DNA of 22,945 nt from an uncultured bacterium (GCA_946183815.1 CAMHDG010000003.1:1-22945), one strand, 5' to 3'. Shown: positions 15,201-19,262, counted from the first letter of the stretch. The notes: generated by a model not told the origin, from the letters alone. Translations and numbers: made by a program.

Positions 15201-18200
15201 CCGCCTATTTGTTTATATGTTCCCTGATATTTATTATTTGCACCGGTAATTGTTAATGTATTATAGTTATTTATAAATTCAGTGGTAGGGTCATCAGAAA
15301 CGATAAAATCCTGTTCAAGTGCTGAAGTTCCATAAGTATTATCCAAAGTAAATTTAGCACCATTTAATAACTCAACTTTACCCAGCCATTCATCACCTGA
15401 ACCAAATGTTAGGCCTGTATTTGCAGATTTTGTTCCTATTTTCAACGTACCCGCAGAGGCTAATTTCCAATCAATAAGGCTCTGACCACCCTTAACAACC
15501 GCATCCTCATCTAAAATAAATTCTGAATTAGCGTTTATGGTAATCGTATTCAAACCCTTTGGATTAATCGTACCATTAACCTCGAACGTACCGTTATTAT
15601 TCAAAATAGAAGAATTTGAAAGTGTTAAAGTAGCACCCTTTGTAATAAATGCATACGGCTCAACGGCAGATGATGTATCAATATTATTAATTATTCTTGA
15701 ATTAACAAATACAGTACCGTCATAGCCCCTGCCGGTATTTGAATCAGTTCTGGTCCCTGTTATTAAAAGTCCCGGAATTCTGTCATCCCCCGAACCTTCA
15801 CTTGAACCATTATTTATGGAAGCATTATTAAAAGTTACATCTTTTAAATTTACCTGACCTCCCTTGACTATAATATTATTCTCCAGACTGGTATTTTGGT
15901 TAACCTGACCTGCACTCAAATTTACCTGTCCGCCTTCGACCTGAATCAAACCGGTAATAGACATGTTGGCATTATTAACATTTACAGTGCCACCTGACAC
16001 AGTCATCTTAGGAGTAGATGAAACATCGCTACCAGAGTAACCAAACAAAGTAGCCCCATCACCGCCAAAGGTTAATGTACCGCCTTCAACAGAAATATTT
16101 GTGTTGAAAGTAGAAGTTCCTAATACATCCACAACACCTGCTACAAACAGCCCGTTAGGACGTTCGCTTTTTTGGAAAGTTACTGAATTCAGCAAAGCAG
16201 TGCTTGCACCTGATACTGCCAGTGCATTACCATAATTGTTTTTAAATATTACGTCATTAAGACTTAATTTACCGCCACGAACATCAAAGACTGATGCATG
16301 AACAGACCTGTCAGGATAATAATTATTTTCCATCGCATCCTGAAACGTCACATCATGGACTTCGATTTCAGCATCTTCCGTATCACTCATATTAAACATT
16401 GCACGAGAAGTGCTGCCGTCACTACCACTTATCACAGCCCCTTTTATAGAATTATTACCGGAATCATAATTAATATACAATTTACCTGAGCCGGTTTTAC
16501 CTGTTTCTTGGGTTATATTATATGTTTTTTGGTTATTTTTAAACAAGAAATACCTTGTAGCAAACCTTGAATCATCAACAGAAGAAGCCTGATTGATAGC
16601 AGCAAGGGTATCTTGCCTGTCTGCAACCTTTAAGATAAGACCTGCCCAGTTATTCGCAACATCAGTTGCCACCTCAAATTTTCTTGTAGCAATATTTGTA
16701 TCAACATAAACTATTGGCGACAAACTTGTATTATAAGATTTATTTCTGATTTCATCAGTAATACCTAAAGAAAGTGAGCCGACACCGGCACCTGTAAATA
16801 TTTTATACGTTGTATCGGAACTACTTTCCGTTGTACCGGAAATAGTAATATCATCGATAGTAAAATTCATGCCTGATGTTGAATTTAATATATTGAAATT
16901 ATCGTAAGAATTATCACTTAAATTAATATCAATTTTCAGATTAGAACCTGCCGTAGATGTTGACAAATCAGCAAAAGAATAACTCTTTGCCCCGTCACCA
17001 TTAACTGCCAACGATGTACCATCTAACAAATACTTATGTCTTGGGTATGATTGTTCAGACAACACTACGGTTGCATTTTTAAGAGCAATAGTATTTGCCA
17101 GAGAATTTGTACCTCCAAATGTTGCATTACCTAAAGTATAACTTGTAGGAGCAGAATCCGCAGGAGTACCAAATGTAATCATTGCACCATTTGCACTATC
17201 AGCGAAATGGAAATTTTGAGGTGAAATTTCACCACCTTGAGTAGTATTTACATTTAATTTGGCATCATTATCCAAATAAATATTTGTAAGATTTCTATTA
17301 TACGCAGCACTTAAACCATCACCCTCCATATTAAGAGTCATAGTACCTGCTTTTATATCTTTGTTTCCTGCAAATAAATACGCACCTCTCTGAACAGTTA
17401 TAGAAGAATCTGCACCTGTTTGTTCGTAAGTACCTGCAAAATTCTTCAAGTTTTGAGAATCAGCATCAACTGTATATGCGACATTAGCCGTATTATTGAC
17501 TAACTTTCCGCCACCGGTCAATATACCTTCAAGAGTTCTGCTTGCGTTTGAACTCAAAGACGAACCCGATGACAAATTAATAGTACCGGACCAATTATCC
17601 TGACTATCAAGTGTAAACAAGCTGTCATTAAGGACATTCAAAGTACCAGCAATATTTAATATCTGACTTTGATCAATCGATGAACCAGCCATCAAATTCA
17701 AAGTTGCATCTGAAAATAAAGAAAGACTACCGCCACCGGAAATATGTGCATAGGTTGTTACAATACCACTTTCTATACTTATGGTAGAATTTGCACCACT
17801 ATATACACTATCAGAACTTGTTGAAAAATTAACATCACCTAATATTCTTACATTACCTAAATTATATAATGCACCGCCATTAGTTGCGGTGTTACCCTCG
17901 AATGTAACATTACTCAATGTCATATTTGCACTGCCATTATTAAAAATTGCCCCACCGTTAGGAGATGTATTGTTCTTAAAGGTAGAATCAACAATACTCG
18001 CAGTACGCATATTAGAAATTGCCCCACCCTTTACTGTAGCAGGACCTTGTGCCTCATTAGCCGTAAATTCGGAATTTGAAACAGATAAAGTTCCATCGTT
18101 TAGAATAACACCATTAGAATCATTACCAATATTTTCGTAAATCTTTGCAGATTCAAGATTTAAAATTCCATCACCAAAAACATAAATAATACCTGATGCA

Positions 18201-18766
18201 CCTCTACCATTTGTCACACCAACATTCTGTAAAGTTAAATTAGATGACGATTGGACAGCAAACAATTTTTTACCGGAGGCATCAATAATACCCGGAGTTT
18301 TTCCCAGAGCGGTATAAATAGTATATATACCACCCTGCATTGGGGACATCGACCCGTTAGAGATATAGATACTATTTTCCTTCATCTGAAAATTACCTGA
18401 ACCGTCTGAGCCAAAATAATCTTCCATCTGATAGAGTTTATTATAGAATTGAGTAATAGTTACAGGGTTATCGGGGTCTGTATCATCAATATAAGAATAC
18501 TTAAACTCACCTGTCGATGCACCTGCAACCTGTTGGATGACATTCATTAAATAAGAATAACCTTCATATATAGAGCCTGAATCAGGGGTAAAATGGAAAT
18601 CGATAGGAGTAGAGTCACTAGAGGTAACACCAGTTTCACCGGCAGAAGGAGCGCCTAATTGCAACTCAATAGGGTCGGCATTAACTGTAGCACCAAAGGT
18701 TAAGCCGAACAAAAATAGTGCTGCTAAAACTGGCTTTATTAAGGTTTTCATGGTTTTATTCTTCAT
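1..18766 (-). CDS. Giant exported beta-helix surface protein (adhesin-like), C-terminus beyond window
   Basis: The frame is open from an ATG at 18766 to the left edge, giving at least 6255 residues with no stop in any codon I read. Residues 1-30 form a Sec signal peptide: basic MKNKTMKTLIK, a hydrophobic core LAALFLFGLTFG, and likely cleavage after VNA. The rest is rich in Asn, Thr, Ser, Gly, Asp and Val with short alternating beta strands such as LTISNVTIxNA, as expected of a right-handed beta-helix or solenoid. It is divided into diverged modules of about 640-820 residues. Residues about 230-300 and 1620-1960 carry GGA[IL] and FxxN motifs like chlamydial Pmp proteins. I found only two cysteines. 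Start: GGAA lies 4 bases before the 18766 ATG; an in-frame ATG at 18751 is an alternative that keeps the signal peptide. Known for such families: secreted or outer-membrane adhesins and autotransporter passengers. Inferred: surface adhesion or a surface layer. Whether it ends in a beta-barrel, sorting signal or RTX domain cannot be seen. Confidence 0.9.
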   Translation of the reverse strand, partial: MKNKTMKTLIKPVLAALFLFGLTFGATVNADPIELQLGAPSAGETGVTSSDSTPIDFHFTPDSGSIYEGYSYLMNVIQQVAGASTGEFKYSYIDDTDPDNPVTITQFYNKLYQMEDYFGSDGSGNFQMKENSIYISNGSMSPMQGGIYTIYTALGKTPGIIDASGKKLFAVQSSSNLTLQNVGVTNGRGASGIIYVFGDGILNLESAKIYENIGNDSNGVILNDGTLSVSNSEFTANEAQGPATVKGGAISNMRTASIVDSTFKNNTSPNGGAIFNNGSANMTLSNVTFEGNTATNGGALYNLGNVRILGDVNFSTSSDSVYSGANSTISIESGIVTTYAHISGGGSLSLFSDATLNLMAGSSIDQSQILNIAGTLNVLNDSLFTLDSQDNWSGTINLSSGSSLSSNASRTLEGILTGGGKLVNNTANVAYTVDADSQNLKNFAGTYEQTGADSSITVQRGAYLFAGNKDIKAGTMTLNMEGDGLSAAYNRNLTNIYLDNDAKLNVNTTQGGEISPQNFHFADSANGAMITFGTPADSAPTSYTLGNATFGGTNSLANTIALKNATVVLSEQSYPRHKYLLDGTSLAVNGDGAKSYSFADLSTSTAGSNLKIDINLSDNSYDNFNILNSTSGMNFTIDDITISGTTESSSDTTYKIFTGAGVGSLSLGITDEIRNKSYNTSLSPIVYVDTNIATRKFEVATDVANNWAGLILKVADRQDTLAAINQASSVDDSRFATRYFLFKNNQKTYNITQETGKTGSGKLYINYDSGNNSIKGAVISGSDGSTSRAMFNMSDTEDAEIEVHDVTFQDAMENNYYPDRSVHASVFDVRGGKLSLNDVIFKNNYGNALAVSGASTALLNSVTFQKSERPNGLFVAGVVDVLGTSTFNTNISVEGGTLTFGGDGATLFGYSGSDVSSTPKMTVSGGTVNVNNANMSITGLIQVEGGQVNLSAGQVNQNTSLENNIIVKGGQVNLKDVTFNNASINNGSSEGSGDDRIPGLLITGTRTDSNTGRGYDGTVFVNSRIINNIDTSSAVEPYAFITKGATLTLSNSSILNNNGTFEVNGTINPKGLNTITINANSEFILDEDAVVKGGQSLIDWKLASAGTLKIGTKSANTGLTFGSGDEWLGKVELLNGAKFTLDNTYGTSALEQDFIVSDDPTTEFINNYNTLTITGANNKYQGTYKQIGGSLVSSSANLFTGVKSIDNGGIATINDDTNVFDFDSMVMKNNSNLTVNSAGGTIKEGVVRFDGTGSIATFQDTTGSSQYTLNSISNWGYESSSTQQWAQNRVSIVNPTGESTLVLAPSQSGSYEYNNMRYGLRNVRINTQDTAYNTSYKFDHLYINPNSNLLDDSIVYTTMTGEDISTYYNKPSINLSIDIDLSGKTADNILIRQGTGTMDVTGAPSTSAVAVFNIDNIKFYNFEGFTGSGTITLLSVPQTSKVGLVITDSVWDSVKQEGQDEQRQHVYSTDILGTITKSVNVVTINSLRNYVLSYNFNNNKDMLAEWNKWDFSGDSDNTKVFEFQSPSEYKVHDNSGVSAPSGTGGSMTVKGVGSSSIINANGQWSLFELANATNLYIENVSIKAASSTTSGAVVNMTGATALPYLSITNSVITGTSTAATNAILGGAIYLGKGSATIENTQFTENKVSSESGGVKGGALYIASTFSPVVLKNVTFKDNTAQGKLSPGLGGAIYTQKDLTLEAENGKVVTFSGNTMSKEDSAGTITSTPNAIYIETTAGSGGVHPTLTLQGGGSISITDSIEGGSNSGIQSADNYFNLNVAGTGRYTLGNLTGANVSNSVDGANLIFNDGSQLKYTNISLEKGELNLSTASVSDARNDSSVGSAVLLDQSTALVTGSTFRNNLKGAITATNGSTINFSGRQTFMNNASTSSGGAIRATDSSLVGELSGSFSNNGVTSAGDAAGGAIFVSSSNSAPTIYSSFTGNYVVSTNDGKTLGGAIYSDSDLSINTNSTYREINFTGNYVQTGANKVQNAIYMAKGATLTLNATDAGKINFNDTIDGGKALDDTGADRYNITVTGDTSGLTTSSSIVTFKNNVNRANITVDTASLVVEGDSSSRPDLLGTLDPTSGSKINVINGGTLNLKSVTINNAGHTDTTGSPIIHADVSTGKVVVVNSIIDMANDNKYSNIELGTLNSDAASEYKIDFAFDATGQYNDYVTLNGLSSGTMTLDVNWLINDDKYVKEGFYDIITEDTDIELKLTQASLDKFWKYILPTDGVVQYDQYIGFRRVRVTSVRKNAIEVYNLKDDTLRAAAIQVLTDSAGNPKSAADNIKYFKFTDLPDETYYLYTDTYLNDRKYPVGGTLYVQGGSDLSDTISGAEEVDDGSGNITVTPFAHSMFKFMDNSDVNVEMTNLTVRDVKAYSDTNSSVAYLNSPESSLTKLTLSNVLLENNQGYAIYNQQGVVTLNGVTVSPRPADETSLIFNEIRNAYGTYTNDGTTETHNPGLKITGENTFGTKLTNSGYVQSSGRSNFTSSIANTGTIMLAGATNIKGSGPADTELSLISSGEIGSTVEGKLYIVGSVLTLGEYSVLAGNQNVTLGSATSPSGEIRLEGGTLNLDFKDNWYGKITLDNEDSIINYSGVANNAYDPENPGEFNRGILFAKKGTLNITKPRTGSNAILYVMASDTIDDQVIMNIGDSTTLHIVDHVAAGSEINLTIGEDTWNGAIKLERAYLSIKPLDENNKTLVLNSPDVITSTPADDTSSIFENNGVEIEFRSEQNFSGTYQQTAGSIKVESTATFFNDDSVKRILGGTVDITRPAQVDITNIYLDSGTQMTVAARGGDINKNVISQFLGSGALAQFFFSADAVSSNYYTLYHINGDNKNTIKLGNASGKTTNVVLGYNEGTGSFSFRGNTEYAFENALVDLTKDADYADGFNTYSFSAMEIGNDVNFKIDVDFQSNESVVSDKIAFGSAPSDPSANYMVNIIINDIKTPMNLENKVIQILDVTPSAKDRYQLDISSIPAASRRWDFKDYEIGTVYWDTFTGSKTLDTYTTFSTNDSIIIICEPTDTLRAINTSIKNSDRYFKFSDINQTYYLLDHTGITATAAMHVEGVEGGMTTNIIDATNDHIQEYDPVTQETVTKPTQSFTMFQNTNGATLSISNVTIRNAVKGDGSPERNATASVIYNENGTVNLEKVTFTNNESNAINNMGILNMRGVIFNIDASLNPENNAVTNTKTLNIYDTDDFAGNKFYTNINNSGTNGKVTLVQGASMSMYSPSTFKNADRALFAVNGKLYMEDGSKLDITGGAVVDVKGSIVGLTDASYGTINLNKGATLKVNGVNAVIAEPIKVNVLGTLDVSGNYISEEDYGSIYYGMVLGANDTLENEGLASEKVGILNLGDYGVLSLRTGLNNDVDNSYTVANQEIVGRETARLYNGEKDYDTGIVIKITSDEAPNYLGKYTQYGTRAELVLDDTAGTGARMFSGDKYIEQYSKVEAIVNTINYEKIHLGQGTSLTNYALIDTAGEVNNNVFSFGSLGATAFFTRSIDYPITGVKKDDIVGYSLSAITPSVIPNAVNTVRFRYSNVDLIDSDYSQSTDGSVVEYKFEDSYLDLSAKTDPSDPSKLQPAEYRNYKFKTFISENTEYAIDVNLENNTADTLEMVSGGRGGKGIITIDKINFENRTEYSKGVIQILKGGNNEFQLNLDRITGQPDYYWLYEIDPITQTVYNDSYLGRKDVVLATTSYLNDSIEIVNDQLDTLAQINQYDSSGSADPNRYFRFRGDSAQTYHTIANTGETASGIMNVVGRDDLSIGVDTIDAAQYTTVVDPDTGEESTVITGNYSLFNVINPNAVLNVSNVLIKNAGIISYDANASVLFMNNSGVQVTLSNVALQDNKSYAIYNKAGNLTLEDVTTVASEEFPNSIYNTGVTTTLGTNEFNTAITNAQGGTFEFGGKKNVITIDSDKFVNQGDMLFTGEENNILGVRGKGTLTFKGSATALSTTNIKGNIDSDLVVTVDDGSKVVVKEGGVLNLDLASASSPNDDVWNANGTVLLDGGTLNYKGLTANGFFTSSFNGGNLNIESGTFTLIGVSPDASISDIKDEVFIKVNDNATFTNTGAEEVNFDTADRLYAQAKLTLEDNSVIRLKGLTFVDTVNTKVLTDELVLGTNGQVESTVTTTTFENAGVDVSITSDQSAFLGRYLQTADKTTTVTSTGIIFGGVKDIKAGKLFITTPVSSTMTKIDPATGTSTTTTVNGINYADVTLGDNVIFGNYSTALDGGVIEADTLKFDGNGAFAGFYRAPIVGLDYTKYELAADVSRFGKINTVHFENSLVTLTNDTTPTSTTTSGSSNPSVTPATTTKEFSYDGDTIYSFKNSYINFTESATWPDAPIETALAGSGDKYKFNNVQFDNTRVAIDVDCENKAFDNIWINSPDASGTIMISAINWITEPVVDDGQEAPGAMQILHAQNDNVQLYLTFNKRWEYTIENKYMQSGNVEVYWNSYIGSKTLKLDTVETTNDAINFEYDRKDLLKTVNNYEPANASVTRSFMFEDPSASPAPDPTEELEYKMIDNSEVSAGGIFYITGRSTSTTTTTDENPLDVINAMGRYSLFNMTNSTTMIVENVTFKNAVLVVDEENPRLTTNASVFDIKNVNNNVSLKNVAFVNNDGVAMFNAATVTMEDVKFRKAGEATDKNTITNEGTINAITGTNIFGTNILNLSSGNLKVGATSVISGNVENRGSITASDEVKISGNIFNTYALDLKDKVTVTGEITNSGTGAITIKAPATTGTTTDAVSIKGTVYSDSNITLEKGAYLKLNSQITSYQDNYGVIDIRDAAILEAASGAIIDQGNKINLEKVSAASSGDPFGTIKVNMGTLYLDGEDTVDGKIIMGYDASSSSSSTPPDQDLSTVYFYGAKVTDDADKYIFEATGGNFYLEDGTFRLNDKDTVDDLVKMNLNKGLMEADNVAPMTLAIDDKWLPDASVTLLGTSEIILGTGLNENSQLSLSNKDQLRGSDTVKLTNEGVNITVSADNSNYRGAYLQQASTSSIVTIPPVTPSLTVTPTGRVFSGTKEITAGSVYIESYDNIYYNGFMLSGDPTNHVTFENYSSGGNVNKDVILFAGSYATATFGKQSELEQEKANYILGEIDGGASDNTLIFKDSNVDIQNVDYASLQETHFDNSVVKLTTDIAAVKYNDYQFSKLVNDENTRYEIDVDANAFVDNSGSSGGGAPPATGGADTITADATSTGNVIISKINFSGVPDQYKKGKIQILTAATTEQALVLTPEAVENYRWVYDLAKYHTTGVSVSINFDEFLGIKGLQTAKYDAATSLADDSIEISDIVVDDVLRTVNMYDPGVNYVRSFMIQSATPGAGGSGGSGGGSAPTPANLKYELTKNSGVTATGTFNVVGPDLSGTTGPVDETQLSIIDAMNMYSMFQVANAQTKVNISGVKLMNAVAFDDDRNPISASVLNITAPDAEVTVSNSIFAANTGNAVYNAGLMTLENVTFSAGTAVRPNSFENVSNVVAKGTNIFNSEFLNNNSEALLRVYGTSTFAGNVTNVGQISIEADPDTTTGTTTAVEFNIVNNSGRIHTSSGATEFKGNITNTGEISLGASDIIHGTVSGTGSLTISSVDDGSTSGGSGSGSGSGSGSGSGGSGATAPPTFVSLVDNGVIENDIVLAIDGLGQLTLAGGTVNMNEGDTWTGILEMSADADPAVANVSTLNYADLTSNGAINAAEGNINILSGILTIKGTDTVEDAVNINITDNGKLALNGVDSTATQPVTLGKGDKWDGYVDLTNSHIVADVNLTTSGKFTVDKDDKIVGNSNAETIFENKGLELTITGDESNFNGTYLQAFGEKETSSGTIQQTDAKLIIYTNGYNGFNAKLGGVKKIENGTATVYSNEYINYGDFIIGGDEDTTMFNYTTGGTVSSNVIQFNPLAIKVGRGVFDSVSATERANYNLTALGSVDPGVVEFKNSVVTLNSENYEDMIEYRFGSNTIVDVNDGDYKTYSFATLNSKVDDIASKTNYPKYKINVDFSSLNEANDPPVSPELVASDKFMLGSLSEGVMTLSEITFDNFNVDRTEGVVQILLPSLGGMGKVELALTDELANTNWSPTVTTYYVSDESSPYYDTYSVYNDAFLGIKTLALATTVNNNDSIEIKIDQEFDTLHEVNVYDKAGDKPRNFIFKEGNQTYNLLTDTGKTYDGIMNVIGTGSDKSIIDGTNREIGILSDEDRLSMFIVENDAKLTISDVTIINATTNKVNLSHNASVIDLYNRNAEVTLKNVILDANDKNAIYAEDGK
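282..2692 (-). repeat. Giant protein module 8 (residues 5359-6161)
   Basis: About 803 residues. It starts YSMFQVANAQTKVNISGVKL, passes a Gly-Ser tract at 1934-1993, then DTWTGILEMSA and DKWDGYVDLTNS sub-repeats, and NFNGTYLQAFGEK near 1340-1375. Closing spacer: VVQILLPS, TNWSP, YSVYNDAFLGIKTLALATT, NNDSIEI, DTLHEVNVYDKAG, RNFIFKEGNQTYNLLTDTGKT, GIMNVIG. This is the best copy from which to read the spacer consensus. Confidence 0.78.
1934..1993 (-). repeat. Gly-Ser linker with imperfect hexanucleotide tandem repeats
   Basis: Residues about 5592-5611 are an alternating Ser-Gly tract. On the plus strand the core at 1950-1985 is six tandem hexamers, three ccagag, two cctgag and one cctgaa. The six-base unit means that gain or loss of copies changes linker length by two residues and keeps the frame. 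Confidence 0.85.
2691..5161 (-). repeat. Giant protein module 7 (residues 4536-5358)
   Basis: The longest module, about 823 residues. It starts RYSLFNMTNSTTMIVENVTFKNA, includes NYRGAYLQQAST and TGRVFSGTKEITAGSVYI, and has low-complexity inserts DASSSSSTPPDQD (about 4180-4225), GSSGGGAPPATGG (about 3200-3240) and GAGGSGGSGGG (2762-2794). Closing spacer: GKIQILTAATTEQ, YRWVYDL, DEFLGIKGLQ, DDSIEI, DDVLRTVNMYD, GTFNVVG. Confidence 0.75.
5160..7492 (-). repeat. Giant protein module 6 (residues 3759-4535)
   Basis: About 777 residues. It starts NYSLFNVINPNAVLNVSNVL and includes FLGRYLQTADK (about 6300) and IFGGVKDIKAGKL. A Ser/Thr/Pro-rich insert (TSTTTSGSSNPSVTPATTT, about 5825-5885) interrupts the body. 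The second of the two cysteines I found is near 5642. Closing spacer: AMQILHAQND, RWEY, VYWNSYIGSKTLKLDT, NDAINF, GGIFYITG. Confidence 0.75.
7491..9568 (-). repeat. Giant protein module 5 (residues 3067-3758)
   Basis: About 692 residues. It opens with FTMFQNTNGATLSISNVTIR and carries NYLGKYTQYG (the GTYxQTG position) near 8500. The spacer is close to consensus: GVIQILKGG, YYWLYEID, VYNDSYLGRKDVVLATT, LNDSIEI, DTLAQINQYD, RYFRF, QTYHTIANTGET, GIMNVVG. A run GGRGGKG precedes the IITIDKINF strand. Confidence 0.75.
9567..11803 (-). repeat. Giant protein module 4 (residues 2322-3066)
   Basis: About 745 residues. The body contains LTVRDVKAYSDT, then the strand motif NFSGTYQQTAGSIKV (about 10515-10560), resembling autotransporter-associated beta-strand repeats. 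The closing spacer is well conserved: VIQIL, WDF, VYWDTFTGSKTL, TNDSIIII, DTLRAIN, RYFKFSDINQTYYLL, TGIT, AAMHVEG. One of only two cysteines I found sits here, just after NDSIIII. Confidence 0.75.
11802..14128 (-). repeat. Giant protein module 3 with dense Pmp-like repeats (residues 1547-2321)
   Basis: About 775 residues starting at SMTVKG ... WSLFELANATNLYIENVSI. It has six GGA[IL] motifs (GGAIYL, GGALYIAS, GGAIYTQ, GGAIRATD, GGAIFVSS, GGAIYSD, between about 12890 and 13900), each near an FxxN-like motif (FTENK, FKDNT, FRNN, FMNN, FTGNY). This is the most chlamydial-Pmp-like stretch of the window. The closing spacer reads KFWKYILPTDGVVQYDQYIG, then DTL, KYFKF, ETYYLYTDT and GGTLYVQG. Confidence 0.75.
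14127..16480 (-). repeat. Giant protein module 2 (residues 763-1546)
   Basis: About 784 residues running from GKLYINYDSG (the G-x-MNV-x-G position of the spacer) to the next copy. The beta-helix begins with AEIEVHDVTFQDAM and LSLNDVIFKNNYGNAL, with repeated V-x-F or I-x-F strands and Asn ladders. The end spacer is among the most diverged: NSLRNYVLSYNF, then TKVFEFQSPSEYKVHDNSGV. Alignment to the other modules is clear only around GSMTVKG and SLF. Confidence 0.7.
16479..18391 (-). repeat. Giant protein module 1 (residues about 126-762)
   Basis: This first module (about 637 residues) is the shortest and follows a roughly 95-residue N-terminal lead. It holds GGAISN, GGAIFNN and GGALYN motifs (about 17860-18040) alternating with FxxN motifs (FTANE, FKNNT, FEGNT), the signature of chlamydial polymorphic membrane protein repeats. 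Further on come SQDNWSGTINLSSGSSL, the strand motif FAGTYEQTG (about 17420-17440) and MTLNMEGDG. The spacer at its end is degenerate: RQDTLAAIN, RYFLFKNNQKTYNITQETGKT. Confidence 0.75.
18677..18766 (-). other. Sec signal peptide of the giant protein
   Basis: These bases encode residues 1-30. A basic N-region (K2, K4, K7, K11) precedes a hydrophobic stretch VLAALFLFGLTFGATV that ends in V-N-A, a normal signal peptidase I site (small residues at -3 and -1). Mature protein would begin DPIELQLG. There is no lipobox cysteine, so this is not a lipoprotein signal. Confidence 0.85.
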
Positions 18767-18796
18767 ACTATTCCGCATAAAATCAACATACCTTAA

Positions 18797-18824
18797 GAAT
18801 ACGCATTCTCTGTGGCGTCCCACA
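18797..18824 (-). promoter_or_regulatory. Two adjacent small hairpins in the leader of the giant gene
   Basis: On the plus strand 18797-18808 reads GAAT-ACGC-ATTC (4-bp stem) and 18811-18824 reads TGTGG-CGTC-CCACA (5-bp stem, tetraloop). Both lie inside the predicted 5' untranslated leader, 30-60 bases before the start codon. The octamer atacgcat occurs at 18799-18806 and again at 18827-18834. A role in mRNA stability or translation is possible but only inferred. Confidence 0.4.
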
Positions 18825-18882
18825 ATATACGCATCCATAATACATAAATTAAATTTAAGTCCTCTAAAACTCTATATAATAC

Positions 18883-18911
18883 TCTATAATTATATTATAT
18901 TGTATTGTCAA
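18883..18911 (-). promoter_or_regulatory. Sigma-70-type promoter of the giant gene
   Basis: On the minus strand a perfect -35 box TTGACA (18911-18906) is followed after 17 bases by TATAGA (18888-18883), itself embedded in overlapping TATAAT-like sequence. A start near 18876 would give a leader of about 110 bases before the ATG at 18766. Confidence 0.6.
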
Positions 18912-18930
18912 TATTTTTTCAACCCGCCAA

Positions 18931-19086
18931 AAACCATGATTTTTAGATAAATAGTCTAAATATATGATTTTTATTGATATGTACTCAAAAAAAATTTTTA
19001 GGTACATCATTTCAATTCTTTAAAAAATATTTACAAAAATTAATATTTCTAAAAATCATGACCAATACCAGACATAGTCATGGTTT
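18931..19086. repeat. Inverted-repeat cluster upstream of the giant gene promoter
   Basis: The 13-mer CATGATTTTTAGA at 18935-18947 has a perfect reverse complement at 19048-19060. The overlapping 9-mer AAACCATGA at 18931-18939 has a perfect reverse complement at 19078-19086. One left arm can thus pair with either of two right arms. The cluster lies just upstream of the predicted -35 box (18906-18911), where regulator operators are often found. It could equally be remnants of a small mobile repeat. Confidence 0.45.
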
Positions 19087-19183
19087 CAGAAATTAAAGAT
19101 AATACTTAATTACTAAAAGAAAAATCAAAAAAATAATTCTTAAGAGTGATAAAAAATTTAAAAAAACAGTTTAACATAAAAAA

Positions 19184-19262
19184 GTAAGTTAGTTTCGTCT
19201 GAGTGTTAATTTAAGATTGCAAAAACATTATGTTATCTGGACTTGAGGAGTTACTAACTTAC
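19184..19262. ncRNA. Candidate structured element closed by a perfect 10-bp stem
   Basis: GTAAGTTAGT (19184-19193) and ACTAACTTAC (19253-19262) are perfect reverse complements enclosing 59 bases. On the minus strand the right-hand end runs straight into a T6 tract (complement of 19178-19183); on the plus strand GC then T5 follows. Either strand could make a small RNA of about 80 nt ending in a terminator-like U tract. The loop matches no riboswitch, tRNA or known small RNA that I recognise. A small transposon-derived element with terminal inverted repeats is the alternative. Confidence 0.3.

Noticed and set aside
2307..18140. Plus-strand frames antisense to the giant gene (for example 2307-2582, 4773-5159, 6756-7199, 12426-12788, 12945-13226, 17781-18140)
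   Set aside because: All read as hydrophobic Val/Leu/Pro-rich antisense products of the repeated Asn/Thr/Gly codons on the other strand and lack ribosome sites.
1..18766. CRISPR array or DNA-level tandem satellite
   Set aside because: The periodicity is at the protein level with large divergence; there are no identical 24-40 base repeats with unique spacers.
18811..18834. Resemblance of the leader (GTGGGACGC on the minus strand) to the core of the c-di-GMP-I riboswitch
   Set aside because: Only about nine bases agree; the GCAAACC-type partner segment and the remaining helices are absent. Here these bases form a simple 5-bp hairpin.
18750..18950. Plus-strand frame of 66 codons over the giant gene's start and leader
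   Set aside because: It lies antisense to the signal peptide, leader and promoter, with an Ile/Tyr/Leu composition that simply mirrors AT-rich noncoding DNA.
19184..19262. Possible tRNA because of its size of about 80 nt and paired ends
   Set aside because: The closing stem is 10 bp rather than 7, there is no T-loop consensus, no D-arm and no CCA-adjacent discriminator layout.
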